A DNA stretch of 19,663 nucleotides from positions 1 to 19,663 of the forward strand of contig DATGHS010000256.1 of the NCBI GenBank assembly GCA_035307785.1. The letters run 5' to 3'. The translations under genes were made by a program, and so were the position numbers. The notes under the pieces are model-generated. The model saw only the letters and a list, made by a program, of their open reading frames with translations, had not been told where the DNA came from and did not search any database. The DNA comes from DATGHS01 sp035307785. GTDB lineage: Bacteria; Planctomycetota; Planctomycetia; Gemmatales; Gemmataceae. Of this stretch, positions 7,362-14,112 are shown piece after piece. Numbering within the stretch: the first letter of the stretch is position 1; each line of letters opens with the position of its first letter.

Positions 7362-8348
7362 ATGCGCCGGCGAACGCTGTTAGTTGCGGCCTTCTTCTTG
7401 TGCCTAGGCATTGTCCTCGGCCTCACGCTGCGAACCGGTCCTAGGACGGCGCTTCAGGCCGCGCCTGCGGACGAACCGAAAACTGAAGTGAAACCCGCGA
7501 CGCCGCCCGACGACGGCAAGCTGCGCATCATCGCCTTCGGTGCCCATCCGGACGATTGCGAACTGAAAGTGGCCGGGACCGCGGCGAAATGGGCGGCGCT
7601 AGGTCATCACGTGAAGTTCGTTTCCGTGACCAACGGCGACGTTGGCCATTGGAGCCAGGCTGGCGGCCCGCTCGCTCGCCGCCGCACCGCTGAGGTGCAT
7701 CGCTGTGCCGAGATCTTGGGCATTCAATCGCAAGTGCTCGACATTCATGACGGCGAGTTGTTACCGACGCTCGAAAATCGCCGTACCATCACGCGGCTCA
7801 TCCGCGAATGGAAAGCGGACGTGGTGCTGAGCCATCGGCCCAACGATTATCACCCGGATCACCGGAATGTCGGCATTCTGGTGGAAGACGCGGCCTACAT
7901 GGTCACCGTGCCGTTCTTCTGCCCCGACACGCCATATCTCACCAAGAACCCGGTGTTCCTCTTCTACGAAGACCGTTTCCAAAAGCCCAACCGCTTCTCG
8001 GCCGATATCGCCGTGGACATCAGCGACGTCATCGACAAGAAGCTGGCGGTCACCGAGGCGCTCGAATCGCAATTCTACGAAGGCGGCTGCAACGGCGGCC
8101 CGCAACTGGTGCCCGATCCCAAGAATGCCGCCGCCGTGGCTGCCCGCAAAAGCGAAGTGCGCGAAAGTTTCCGCCAGCGCTTCGGCGACACCGCCCGCCG
8201 TTTCAATTTGCAACTGGCGCAATGGTACGGCACCGAACGCGCGAAGGACGCCAAGTATGCCGAAGTGTTCGAGATTTGTGAGTATGGCCGCATGCCGAAC
8301 CGCGAAGAGATTCGACATCTGTTCCCGATGCTGCCGGGGAAGGAATAG
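7362..8348 (+). CDS. Secreted PIG-L (LmbE-like) family deacetylase
   Basis: This 328-residue zinc-dependent N-deacetylase family protein begins with MRRR and a hydrophobic segment (5-22), a signal peptide or single anchor, followed by a Pro/Ala/Lys-rich linker to about residue 53. The catalytic fold begins at IIAFGAHPDDCE (56-67). AHPDD supplies the metal-binding His and Asp residues (H62, D64, D65), and HRPNDYHPDH (158-167) supplies the second conserved set (H158, D162, H164, H167). PIG-L proteins remove acetyl groups from GlcNAc-containing substrates such as GlcNAc-PI or GlcNAc-inositol. A secreted member might act on extracellular amino sugars, but the substrate is unknown. ATG 7362 has GGAGA seven bases upstream. 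It stands alone on its strand and ends just before a strong hairpin (8354-8389). Confidence 0.9.
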   Translation: MRRRTLLVAAFFLCLGIVLGLTLRTGPRTALQAAPADEPKTEVKPATPPDDGKLRIIAFGAHPDDCELKVAGTAAKWAALGHHVKFVSVTNGDVGHWSQAGGPLARRRTAEVHRCAEILGIQSQVLDIHDGELLPTLENRRTITRLIREWKADVVLSHRPNDYHPDHRNVGILVEDAAYMVTVPFFCPDTPYLTKNPVFLFYEDRFQKPNRFSADIAVDISDVIDKKLAVTEALESQFYEGGCNGGPQLVPDPKNAAAVAARKSEVRESFRQRFGDTARRFNLQLAQWYGTERAKDAKYAEVFEICEYGRMPNREEIRHLFPMLPGKE

Positions 8349-8571
8349 GCAGTCCGAAAGCCCAGGAGCTTCCGTTCCTGGGCTTTCGGGTTACGATGTC
8401 CGGCCGACGAATATCCACTGCCACAGCTTCGCCAGCAACCAGAACGGGCCGAATCTGTCCGCCAACTTCGTTTGGATCACAGCAATAAGTCTTGGCAACT
8501 TCACCAGTACGAATTGAAGAGACCAAGTATATGTACGCTGCGTCAATTTCTTTGTCGTAGGTTACATTCAT
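8203..8571 (-). CDS. Small DUF2283-like protein, 3' end probably damaged
   Basis: The first 40 residues (MNVTYDKEIDAAYIYL..., then GEVAKTY and CDPNEVGGQI) match the DUF2283 pattern, a family of short beta-rich proteins of unknown function. The start is well supported by AAAGG eight bases before ATG. After GGQI the expected hydrophobic ending is divergent (RPVLVAGEAVAVDI). The frame then lacks a stop where the family normally ends (about 60-75 residues). It runs through the hairpin at 8354-8389 and 146 bases antisense into the deacetylase gene before stopping. Only about 8390-8571 is believable as functional coding sequence; the rest probably reflects a lost stop or frameshift. A terminator of an upstream minus-strand unit (8608-8640) precedes it. 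Confidence 0.45.
   Translation of the reverse strand: MNVTYDKEIDAAYIYLVSSIRTGEVAKTYCCDPNEVGGQIRPVLVAGEAVAVDIRRPDIVTRKPRNGSSWAFGLPIPSPAASGTDVESLRGSACGHTHKSRTLRHTWRPSRVRCRTIAPVAN
8354..8389 (+). terminator. Strong hairpin after the PIG-L gene
   Basis: This perfect 14-bp stem (8354-8367 with 8376-8389) has an 8-base loop and begins six bases after the deacetylase stop. The stem ends in GGGCTTTCGG rather than a free T-run, so it is an imperfect intrinsic terminator. The core 8357-8386 matches the hairpin at 13064-13093 at 27 of 30 positions. Confidence 0.65.
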
Positions 8572-8607
8572 CGCGATGGCCTTTCGGATGTGCTAGCGAT
8601 GCAGCGC

Positions 8608-8640
8608 AAAAAATGGAGACCGGGACTTCTCCGGGTCTCC
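8608..8640 (-). terminator. Intrinsic terminator on the minus strand
   Basis: On the minus strand, GGAGACC pairs with GGTCTCC; after one mismatch two more G-C pairs extend the stem. It is followed by ATTTTTT (six T). This is the most canonical intrinsic terminator in the window. It sits 12 bases after the stop of the 58-residue minus-strand ORF (8653-8829) and before the DUF2283-like gene, implying real minus-strand transcription here. Confidence 0.6.
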
Positions 8641-8652
8641 GGCATTTTACAT

Positions 8653-8829
8653 TCAAACCGCTGCTTCGGTTAGCAATTCGTCCAGCGGGTGGTCGTACAT
8701 ATTGACGCTGGTTGGCCGATCTGGACCGACCGTTTTAGTGCAGCGGGTACGCGTACCATGAGGCTGCGGTGCATTCCGGTCCACTGAAGACACGCCCAGA
8801 CGCACCACGAACGGTGCCCCCGCAACCAT
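8653..8829 (-). CDS. Possible small protein of 58 residues, unknown function
   Basis: The minus-strand frame is open from 8871 to a TGA at 8653-8655; the only ATG is at 8829, giving 58 residues. The C-terminus reads MYDHPLDELLTEAAV and looks like an ordinary soluble protein tail. The stop is followed within 12 bases by a clean intrinsic terminator (8608-8640), which argues that a transcript ends here. Against it: there is no clear ribosome site, no recognised family, and overlap with a longer but unconvincing frame (8670-8960, minus, Trp/Cys/Arg-rich). It may be the 3' remnant of a larger gene whose 5' part was lost. Confidence 0.3.
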   Translation of the reverse strand: MVAGAPFVVRLGVSSVDRNAPQPHGTRTRCTKTVGPDRPTSVNMYDHPLDELLTEAAV

Positions 8830-8864
8830 ACGATACTCTTGTACACTTGTCCAGAAAAAGCGCG

Positions 8865-9005
8865 CCGCGTTTCACTGTTTGCGCCGAATTTCACGGGCTT
8901 ATTCATTGTTTTCGTGAAAACTGAAACGCGGGGCTTCTTGCCGCTGGAAAACCGCACCATCGGAGCGGCCGTGCGGCCGGAAAATGCGTGAAAACTGAAA
9001 CGCGG
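8865..9005. repeat. Three copies of a GAAACGCGG-containing repeat
   Basis: A 19-base word ending in GAAACGCGG occurs identically at 8913-8931 and 8987-9005, 74 bases apart. A shorter inverted copy, CCGCGTTTCA at 8865-8874, pairs with TGAAACGCGG at 8922-8931 to form a 10-bp inverted repeat. The region contains no convincing gene. It may be a decayed palindromic element or a set of binding sites upstream of the CHAT gene. Confidence 0.6.
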
Positions 9006-9116
9006 TGCGCTGAGCCGTGGCCAAGCCGCACCCGTAGAGCCACAGAAAGCCCTACCTGGGGCGAGCCACTTGTACCACTACCCGCGGTTTCAGACGCGAT
9101 CGCGCCTGCCAAATCC

Positions 9117-9145
9117 TTCGACATCGATCGCCAACGCTGTATACT
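9117..9145 (+). promoter_or_regulatory. Candidate promoter of the TPR-CHAT gene
   Basis: TATACT at 9140-9145 matches the -10 consensus at 5 of 6 positions. TTCGAC at 9117-9122 lies at the ideal 17-base spacing but is a weak -35. The -10 box is 45 bases before the start codon at 9191. The support is sequence resemblance only. Confidence 0.35.
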
Positions 9146-9190
9146 GACCGGGCAAACGATTGCGAGTCAGTCTCGACTTCGAAGGCGCAT

Positions 9191-12100
9191 ATGAAACCGA
9201 AATTCTTGTTCCTCGTTCTGACGTTGATGGCTGGCGTATCGGTTCGCGCCGACGAGCCGCCGAAGAAGCTCTCCGAGAAAGAGCAAGACAAGCTCCTCGA
9301 TGAATACGTCAAAGTCAGCGAAGAAGCTTTGCAACTGCTCGATAAAGGCGAACAAGTGAAGGCGTTGGAGCAATTCAGCAAAGCGCTGGATATCTGCCGC
9401 AAGGCATATCCGAAAGAGCAGTTTCCCACTGGTCATCTCCTGCTGGCAAAGGCCCTGAATCAAATGGCAATGATGTACGAGATCATGGGCCGTTACGACA
9501 AGGCGGTGCCGTATGTGGACGAACTGTTCGCGATGCTGCAGAAGCTTTACCCGTCCGATAAGTTCCCGGATGGGCATCCGGAGTTAATCAAGGGCATGTT
9601 TCGCGTGGGCGCCATTCGCTATCTGCTCGGCGACAACCATACGGCTCTCGAGCAGCAAGAGCAGGCACTGGCCATGGCGCGAAAACTGTACCCGCCGGCC
9701 AAGTTCCCCGCCGGCCACACCGAGATTGTGAATATCCTTTCGAGCCTGGGCGAACTCTTGAAAGAAACCGGCCACCTGGAGCGCGCACGAGCTTGTTTCG
9801 AGCAAGCGCTGGAAATGTCCCGCAAACTCTATCCGCCGTCCAAGTTTCCCGATGGCGATGTGCAACTGGCCGAATGCCTTAGCGGCTATGCTGATGTCTT
9901 GCGCGCTCTTGGCCAATTCGAGCAGGCGCTGGCACTAAGCGAACAGGCGCTGGCCAGTTTGCAAAAGCTCTGCTCCCCGAAGCAATTCCCCAAGGGCCAC
10001 CCGCGCGTGGCCTCTGCGCTGGGGGATCTCGCCTTTATTCTCTTGTCTATGCGGCTGCCGGAAAAAGCAGTGACCTACGTCAACCAGGCGCTGGCAATGG
10101 AGCGAAAACTCTATGCCAAGGATCAATTCCCCGACGGGCACCCGCTGCTGGCCCGTGATTTGCTCTTCCTGTCGAATCTGCAATCAGCGCTGGGCAACAA
10201 CGACCAGGCGTTGGCCACGGCGCTGGAAGCCACCCAAATGTTGGAGAAGCTCTACCCGGCCAAGTTCTATCCGGCTGGCGCCCCCGAACTCGCGGCCGGG
10301 CTGAACGGCGTGGGCATTGTGCTGGACCGGATGGGTCGTTACTTGGAAGCGAAAAAGTACTTGGAGCGCGGCCTGGCCATTTACCAGAAGCAGTATCCGG
10401 CGGATCGTTACCCTGCTGGGCACATCGATATCGCTCGTTGTCTCGCCAATCTGAGCCTGGCCGCCAGTGCCTTGAACCAGCACGACAAAGCGTTTGAGTA
10501 CGCAACGGAAGCGATCAAAACGCAGCGGCAACTCATCGACCGCGAAATTGCCGTCGCCTCTGAAACCGAAGCACTGACGCTGTTGCGCGAAGTCCGCTAT
10601 CTGGAAGATTTCTATCTAAGTCTGGCGCTGGCCGTGCCCGGCAGCGACGACGCGGTTTATCGTAATATCTGGGGTTCCAAGGCGGCACTCATGCGCATCT
10701 TGGAACAGCGTCATGCCGCTGCCCGACTCGCCGGCAAGGACTCGGCGGCCAAGCTGGTGCAACTGCATGACATGCGCCGGCAGATCGAGCGGCTCATCCA
10801 AAACAGTGCCTTCACCGCCGAGGAACGCGACAAGCAACTTGCGGCATTGGCCGACCAGCGCGACCGGCTGGAACGCGAACTCGCTGTCGCCGTGCCGGTG
10901 CTCAGCCAATGGAAGGAACGCAACGCACTGCGCGCGGACGATCTGAGCAAGGCCCTGCCTGTTGCTTCCACATTCATCGATTTCGTTGCCTACGTTCGTC
11001 TGGAGCAGGATCCGAAGATTAAGGGACGTGCCGGCACCAAGCTAACACCTTCTTATGCGGCATTTGTCATTGCTCCGGGGAAGCCGGCGGTGCGTGTGGA
11101 ACTCGGTCCTATCGAGCCCATCCGCCGGGCCATTGCCGCCTGGCGAAAAGCCATTGAGGCGGGCGATGACCGCAAGGCTGCCGCTGACGTGGGCCGGCTC
11201 GTGTGGGAACCGCTAGCCAGGCAAATCTCCGCAGGCGCCCGTACGCTATACCTGTCACCGGACGGCGACCTGGCCCGCATTCCCTGGGCCGCATTGCCGG
11301 GCAGCAAGCCGGATTCGGTTCTGTTAGAAGAATACTCGGGCGGCATCGCGACCTTGCCGCATGGCCCTTTCCTTTTGGAGCAATTGAAGTTTCCCAAGGA
11401 ATACAACGCCGACGGCTCGGCCTTGCTGGTCGGCGGGGTTGATTATGGAACTTCGACGTGGCCGCCGCTGCCCGGCACCGAACGTGAGGTTGCGGCACTC
11501 CAGTCCATTCGCGCCAACAACGTCAAGCTCCTTTCCAAGAGCCGGGCTAGCATTCAACAACTAACTGAGGCGCTGCCGCAGGCGAGGTATGCTCACGTGG
11601 CCACGTACGGCTTCTTCGCCGAGAAGGAACTCGCTGCCGAAAAGAATCGCGCCGACGACCTTGTGCGCGACTGGCAGCAATCCGAGTGGGGCATTCAGCG
11701 CCGCGTCGCGGCCAAAAACCCGCTCGCTTTCACCGGCTTGGTGCTGGCCAACGGCGAAGTGGTGACGGGCTTGAGCCTAATCGACTTGCCGCTCGAAAAC
11801 TTGCAACTGGCCACGCTTTCCGCCTGCGAAACCGGTCTGGGCGAATTCACCGGCGGCGAAGGCAGTCAAGGCTTGGAGCGCTCCCTGCACCTGGCTGGCT
11901 GCCCGAATGTGGTGGCCACAGTGTGGAATGTAAACGACGCCGCCACCGCTGCATTGATGACGCGCTTCTATTACGAGCTTTGGGTAAATCAGAAAGAACC
12001 ACTCGCCGCGCTGCGCGAAGCACAGCTGGTGATATATCTTCGGCCCAATCTCATTCCCGATCTGGCCGGCGAACGCGGCGCGCCGAAATTGAAGGAGGCG

Positions 12101-12196
12101 GTCACGGTGAATGCCGCGGATAGCGCGCCGCAAGCAACGAAGCGAGCCGCGACAAAGTTGTGGGCCGCGTTTGTCTTGAGCGGCGCCGGGAAATAA
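9191..12196 (+). CDS. Secreted TPR-repeat protein with C-terminal CHAT (caspase-like) domain, active-site His altered
   Basis: This protein has 1001 residues. A signal peptide covers about 1-20, with likely cleavage after VRA. Residues 71-446 are eight tandem units of exactly 47 residues, each opening with a K-x-Y-P-x3-F/Y-P-x-G-H consensus and continuing as a TPR-like helix pair. A charged coiled coil follows at about 515-575. The CHAT domain (about 605-1000) shows SPDGDLARIPWAAL, LPGTEREVAAL, HVATYGFF and TLSACETGLG. The nucleophile C879 is present, but the catalytic His of the usual ATHG motif is Tyr806 (codon TAC). CHAT domains are caspase/separase-like peptidases, often partnered with TPRs; this one may be inactive or act as a scaffold. 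The start has GAAGG five bases upstream. It is transcribed alone and ends before a 58-base palindrome. Confidence 0.9.
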   Translation: MKPKFLFLVLTLMAGVSVRADEPPKKLSEKEQDKLLDEYVKVSEEALQLLDKGEQVKALEQFSKALDICRKAYPKEQFPTGHLLLAKALNQMAMMYEIMGRYDKAVPYVDELFAMLQKLYPSDKFPDGHPELIKGMFRVGAIRYLLGDNHTALEQQEQALAMARKLYPPAKFPAGHTEIVNILSSLGELLKETGHLERARACFEQALEMSRKLYPPSKFPDGDVQLAECLSGYADVLRALGQFEQALALSEQALASLQKLCSPKQFPKGHPRVASALGDLAFILLSMRLPEKAVTYVNQALAMERKLYAKDQFPDGHPLLARDLLFLSNLQSALGNNDQALATALEATQMLEKLYPAKFYPAGAPELAAGLNGVGIVLDRMGRYLEAKKYLERGLAIYQKQYPADRYPAGHIDIARCLANLSLAASALNQHDKAFEYATEAIKTQRQLIDREIAVASETEALTLLREVRYLEDFYLSLALAVPGSDDAVYRNIWGSKAALMRILEQRHAAARLAGKDSAAKLVQLHDMRRQIERLIQNSAFTAEERDKQLAALADQRDRLERELAVAVPVLSQWKERNALRADDLSKALPVASTFIDFVAYVRLEQDPKIKGRAGTKLTPSYAAFVIAPGKPAVRVELGPIEPIRRAIAAWRKAIEAGDDRKAAADVGRLVWEPLARQISAGARTLYLSPDGDLARIPWAALPGSKPDSVLLEEYSGGIATLPHGPFLLEQLKFPKEYNADGSALLVGGVDYGTSTWPPLPGTEREVAALQSIRANNVKLLSKSRASIQQLTEALPQARYAHVATYGFFAEKELAAEKNRADDLVRDWQQSEWGIQRRVAAKNPLAFTGLVLANGEVVTGLSLIDLPLENLQLATLSACETGLGEFTGGEGSQGLERSLHLAGCPNVVATVWNVNDAATAALMTRFYYELWVNQKEPLAALREAQLVIYLRPNLIPDLAGERGAPKLKEAVTVNAADSAPQATKRAATKLWAAFVLSGAGK
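9401..10528 (+). repeat. Eight in-frame 141-base units encoding 47-residue TPR-like repeats
   Basis: The units start at residues 71, 118, 165, 212, 259, 306, 353 and 400, with no length variation. Each begins K-x-Y-P (unit 5 has K-L-C-S) and most contain F/Y-P-x-G-H near position 8-12. Ordinary TPRs repeat every 34 residues. Here a 13-residue loop carrying the Pro/Gly/His motif appears to be added per repeat. DNA identity between units is low, so duplication is old and selection has kept the protein pattern. Confidence 0.85.
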
Positions 12197-12219
12197 AGGC
12201 GACCGGGAACGGTAACGAA

Positions 12220-12277
12220 TTGTAGCCGCAGGCTCTAGCCTGCGGGGGCGGCCGCAGGCTAGAGCCTGCGGCTACAA
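12220..12277. repeat. Perfect 26-bp inverted repeat with self-palindromic arms
   Basis: Arms 12220-12245 and 12252-12277 are exact reverse complements around a 6-base loop. Each arm is itself palindromic: CCGCAGGCT, two bases, AGCCTGCGG. The sequence can therefore fold as one long hairpin or as two small ones. It lies between the CHAT and DUF1080 genes, 23 bases after the CHAT stop, and may act as a factor-independent stop or a dispersed repeat. No T-run follows. Confidence 0.85.
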
Positions 12278-12302
12278 CTTGGGCTCTATTTGAGGTTTCA
12301 TC

Positions 12303-13058
12303 ATGAACAAACGCTGGAGGTTTGTTGTTGTTTGCCTGGTTGGGACGTGCTTCTTTGGTCTCCTCGCTTCGCAGGCCCTCGGCGACCGCTATTTGAGCGG
12401 CCTCATCTGGCCCGAGCCACCGGTCATTATCCCCGGCGAAAACGGCAGCCCGCCGTCGGATGCCATCATTCTCTTCGACGGCAAGAACTTCGACGCGTGG
12501 AAGGGCGCCGAGAATTGGAAAGTCGATCCCGACGGCGGCTTCACCGTCAAAGGCAACGTGCAGACGAAACAGCCGTTCGGCGATTGCCAGCTTCACGTCG
12601 AATGGGCCGAGCCGAATCCGCCCAAGGGCCGTGATCAGGGCCGCGGCAACAACGGCATCGGCTTAATGGGCGCCCGATATGAGATTCAGGTGCTTGATTC
12701 GTATCAGAACCCGACTTATTTCGAAGGCCAGTGCGCGTCGGTCTACAATCAGAAGCCGCCGCTGGTGAACGCCTCGCGCAAGCCGGGCGAATGGCAGACC
12801 TACGATATCGCCTTCACCACTCCGCGCTTCAAGGAAGACGGCAGCGTGGCCAAACCGGGCTACGTCACCGTCTTCCATAATGGCGTGCTGGTGCAGAATC
12901 ATACCGAGATTCTCGGCAACACGTTCTACGACAAGCCGCCGAAATACACGAAGCACAACGAAAAAGAACCGCTGGTGCTGATGTACCACGGCGACCCGGT
13001 GCGCTTCCGCAATATCTGGATTCGTGAGATCAAGGATCTGGTGCCGACGAGGAAGTAA
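12303..13058 (+). CDS. Secreted DUF1080 (3-keto-disaccharide hydrolase) family protein
   Basis: This 251-residue protein has an N-terminal signal peptide (MNKRWRF then hydrophobic to about residue 24, cleavage near ALG-D). The single domain begins at ILFDGKNFDAWKG (56-68), the hallmark opening of DUF1080. It continues with GDCQLHVEWAEP (93-104), NNGIGLMGARYEIQVLDSY (116-134), GEWQTYDIAFTTPRF (162-176) and YVTVFHNGVLVQNH (187-200). The family has a concanavalin-like beta-sandwich fold. Some members hydrolyse 3-keto-glycosides or bind sugars, and it is greatly expanded in Planctomycetes. A periplasmic or extracellular glycan role is inferred. GAGG lies seven bases before the start. Palindromes precede (12220-12277) and follow (13064-13093) the gene, which suggests a one-gene transcript. 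Confidence 0.9.
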   Translation: MNKRWRFVVVCLVGTCFFGLLASQALGDRYLSGLIWPEPPVIIPGENGSPPSDAIILFDGKNFDAWKGAENWKVDPDGGFTVKGNVQTKQPFGDCQLHVEWAEPNPPKGRDQGRGNNGIGLMGARYEIQVLDSYQNPTYFEGQCASVYNQKPPLVNASRKPGEWQTYDIAFTTPRFKEDGSVAKPGYVTVFHNGVLVQNHTEILGNTFYDKPPKYTKHNEKEPLVLMYHGDPVRFRNIWIREIKDLVPTRK

Positions 13059-13063
13059 AAATC

Positions 13064-13093
13064 AAAGCCCAGGGACTTCCGTCCCTGGGCTTT
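13064..13093 (+). terminator. Hairpin after the DUF1080 gene
   Basis: This perfect 13-bp stem (13064-13076 with 13081-13093) has a TTCC tetraloop, begins five bases after the stop, and ends in GGGCTTT. It is A-rich before and T-containing after, consistent with a bidirectional terminator. Its core is 27/30 identical to the hairpin at 8357-8386. It lies only 15 bases before the start codon of the glycosylase gene. Confidence 0.75.
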
Positions 13094-13108
13094 CAAAAGA
13101 CTTGTGCT

Positions 13109-14029
13109 ATGCCTGAGCTTCCCGACATTACGGTCTACATCGAACGGTTGCGGCCGCGGATTGGGGGACAGGTGTTGGAGAAGGCGGAAGTCGGCAGCCC
13201 ATTTCTTTTGCGAACGTACGAGCCGGCCCTGGGCGAGTTGCACGGCCGAAGAATAAACGACATTCTCCGGCTGGGAAAGCGCATCGTCTGGTGTTTCGAT
13301 GATGACTTGTATCTCATCCTGCACCTGATGATCGCCGGCCGGTTGCATTGGAAACCGGCTGGGCCAAAGGCGTGCGGCGTCAAGGTTGGCGGCAAGAACT
13401 CGCCGCTGGCCGCCTTTCACTTCGCCACGGGCATTCTCACCCTCACGGAAGCGGGAACCAAAAAGCGAGCGTCGATTCATATTTTCCGTAGTCGCGACGC
13501 GCTGCAGGTGCATGATCCCGGCGGCCTGGAAGTCATGTCGTGTAGCCTGGCCGAATTTGCGCAGGTGCTCACCAGCGAAAATCACACACTCAAGCGCGCA
13601 CTCACGGACCCCCATCTCTTCAGCGGCATCGGCAACGCCTATTCGGATGAAATTCTGCACGCCGCGAGGCTATCGCCGCTTGCGCTCACTCTGCGGCTCG
13701 AACGCGAGGAAATCGCTCGGTTATTGGAAGCGATCAAGCGAACATTGTCGGAATGGACGGAAAGGCTGCGAATTGAATGCGGTGAAGGCTTCCCCGAAGG
13801 CGTGACGGCATTCCGCGCAGGCATGGCCGTGCACGGCCGTTTCCGCCAGCCCTGCCCGGTCTGCGGCGCGCCGGTGCAGCGCATCAGATATGCTGAGAAT
13901 GAGACGAATTACTGCCCGAAATGCCAAACCGGCGGAAAGGTGCTGGCTGACCGCTCGCTGAGCCGCCTGCTCAAGGACGACTGGCCACGGACGCTGGAGG
14001 AATTGGAAGAGAAAAGAACAAAAAACTAA
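13109..14029 (+). CDS. mutM: Formamidopyrimidine-DNA glycosylase family protein (Fpg/MutM-like)
   Basis: This 306-residue DNA-repair enzyme of the Fpg/Nei family excises oxidised bases such as 8-oxoguanine and nicks the abasic site. After Met removal the N-terminus is P-E-L-P-D, giving the catalytic Pro and Glu; K57 in RLGKRIV fits the conserved beta-clamp Lys. The H2TH region SGIGNAYSDEIL (172-183) is clear. The zinc finger is C249-x2-C252 and C269-x2-C272. A 34-residue tail continues beyond the finger, where classic Fpg proteins end, so a subfamily other than E. coli MutM is likely. Nei is less likely because the PELP-D start and the finger are Fpg-like. No ribosome site is evident, and a strong hairpin ends only 15 bases upstream. 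It converges on pckA. Confidence 0.87.
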   Translation: MPELPDITVYIERLRPRIGGQVLEKAEVGSPFLLRTYEPALGELHGRRINDILRLGKRIVWCFDDDLYLILHLMIAGRLHWKPAGPKACGVKVGGKNSPLAAFHFATGILTLTEAGTKKRASIHIFRSRDALQVHDPGGLEVMSCSLAEFAQVLTSENHTLKRALTDPHLFSGIGNAYSDEILHAARLSPLALTLRLEREEIARLLEAIKRTLSEWTERLRIECGEGFPEGVTAFRAGMAVHGRFRQPCPVCGAPVQRIRYAENETNYCPKCQTGGKVLADRSLSRLLKDDWPRTLEELEEKRTKN

Positions 14030-14033
14030 CCTT

Positions 14034-14102
14034 GGCGAGCGTCGAGCCCTAAGCCCGACGCGGGAGCGGCCTACACGTCAGCCTCACGGCTCGACGCTCG
14101 CC
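14034..14102. terminator. Inverted repeat between convergent fpg and pckA genes
   Basis: Perfect 15-bp arms at 14034-14048 and 14088-14102 (GGCGAGCGTCGAGCC and its complement) enclose a 39-base loop. It fills the 83-base gap between two convergent genes and could end transcription from both sides. The CGAGCGTCGAGCC-type composition suggests a dispersed intergenic element rather than a unique terminator; there is no T-run. Confidence 0.6.
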
Positions 14103-14112
14103 CTCGACCAGG

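Noticed and set aside
6773..7444. Plus-strand open frame of 223 codons spanning the exosortase 5' end and the intergenic region
   Set aside because: Arg/Ala/Ser-rich with no domain, antisense to the exosortase and overlapping the deacetylase signal peptide in another frame.
8670..8960. 96-codon minus-strand frame
   Set aside because: Trp/Cys/Arg-rich composition without a domain; the alternative frame ending at 8653 has more protein-like content and a terminator directly behind it.
8913..9005. Possible CRISPR fragment: direct repeats with a GAAAC core and a 55-base spacer
   Set aside because: Only two copies, a spacer longer than usual, an additional inverted copy, and no cas genes in the window.
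8903..9194. Short open frames on both strands (8903-9124 minus, 8988-9194 plus)
   Set aside because: Low-complexity composition, no ribosome sites, and they run through the short repeats; treated as non-coding.
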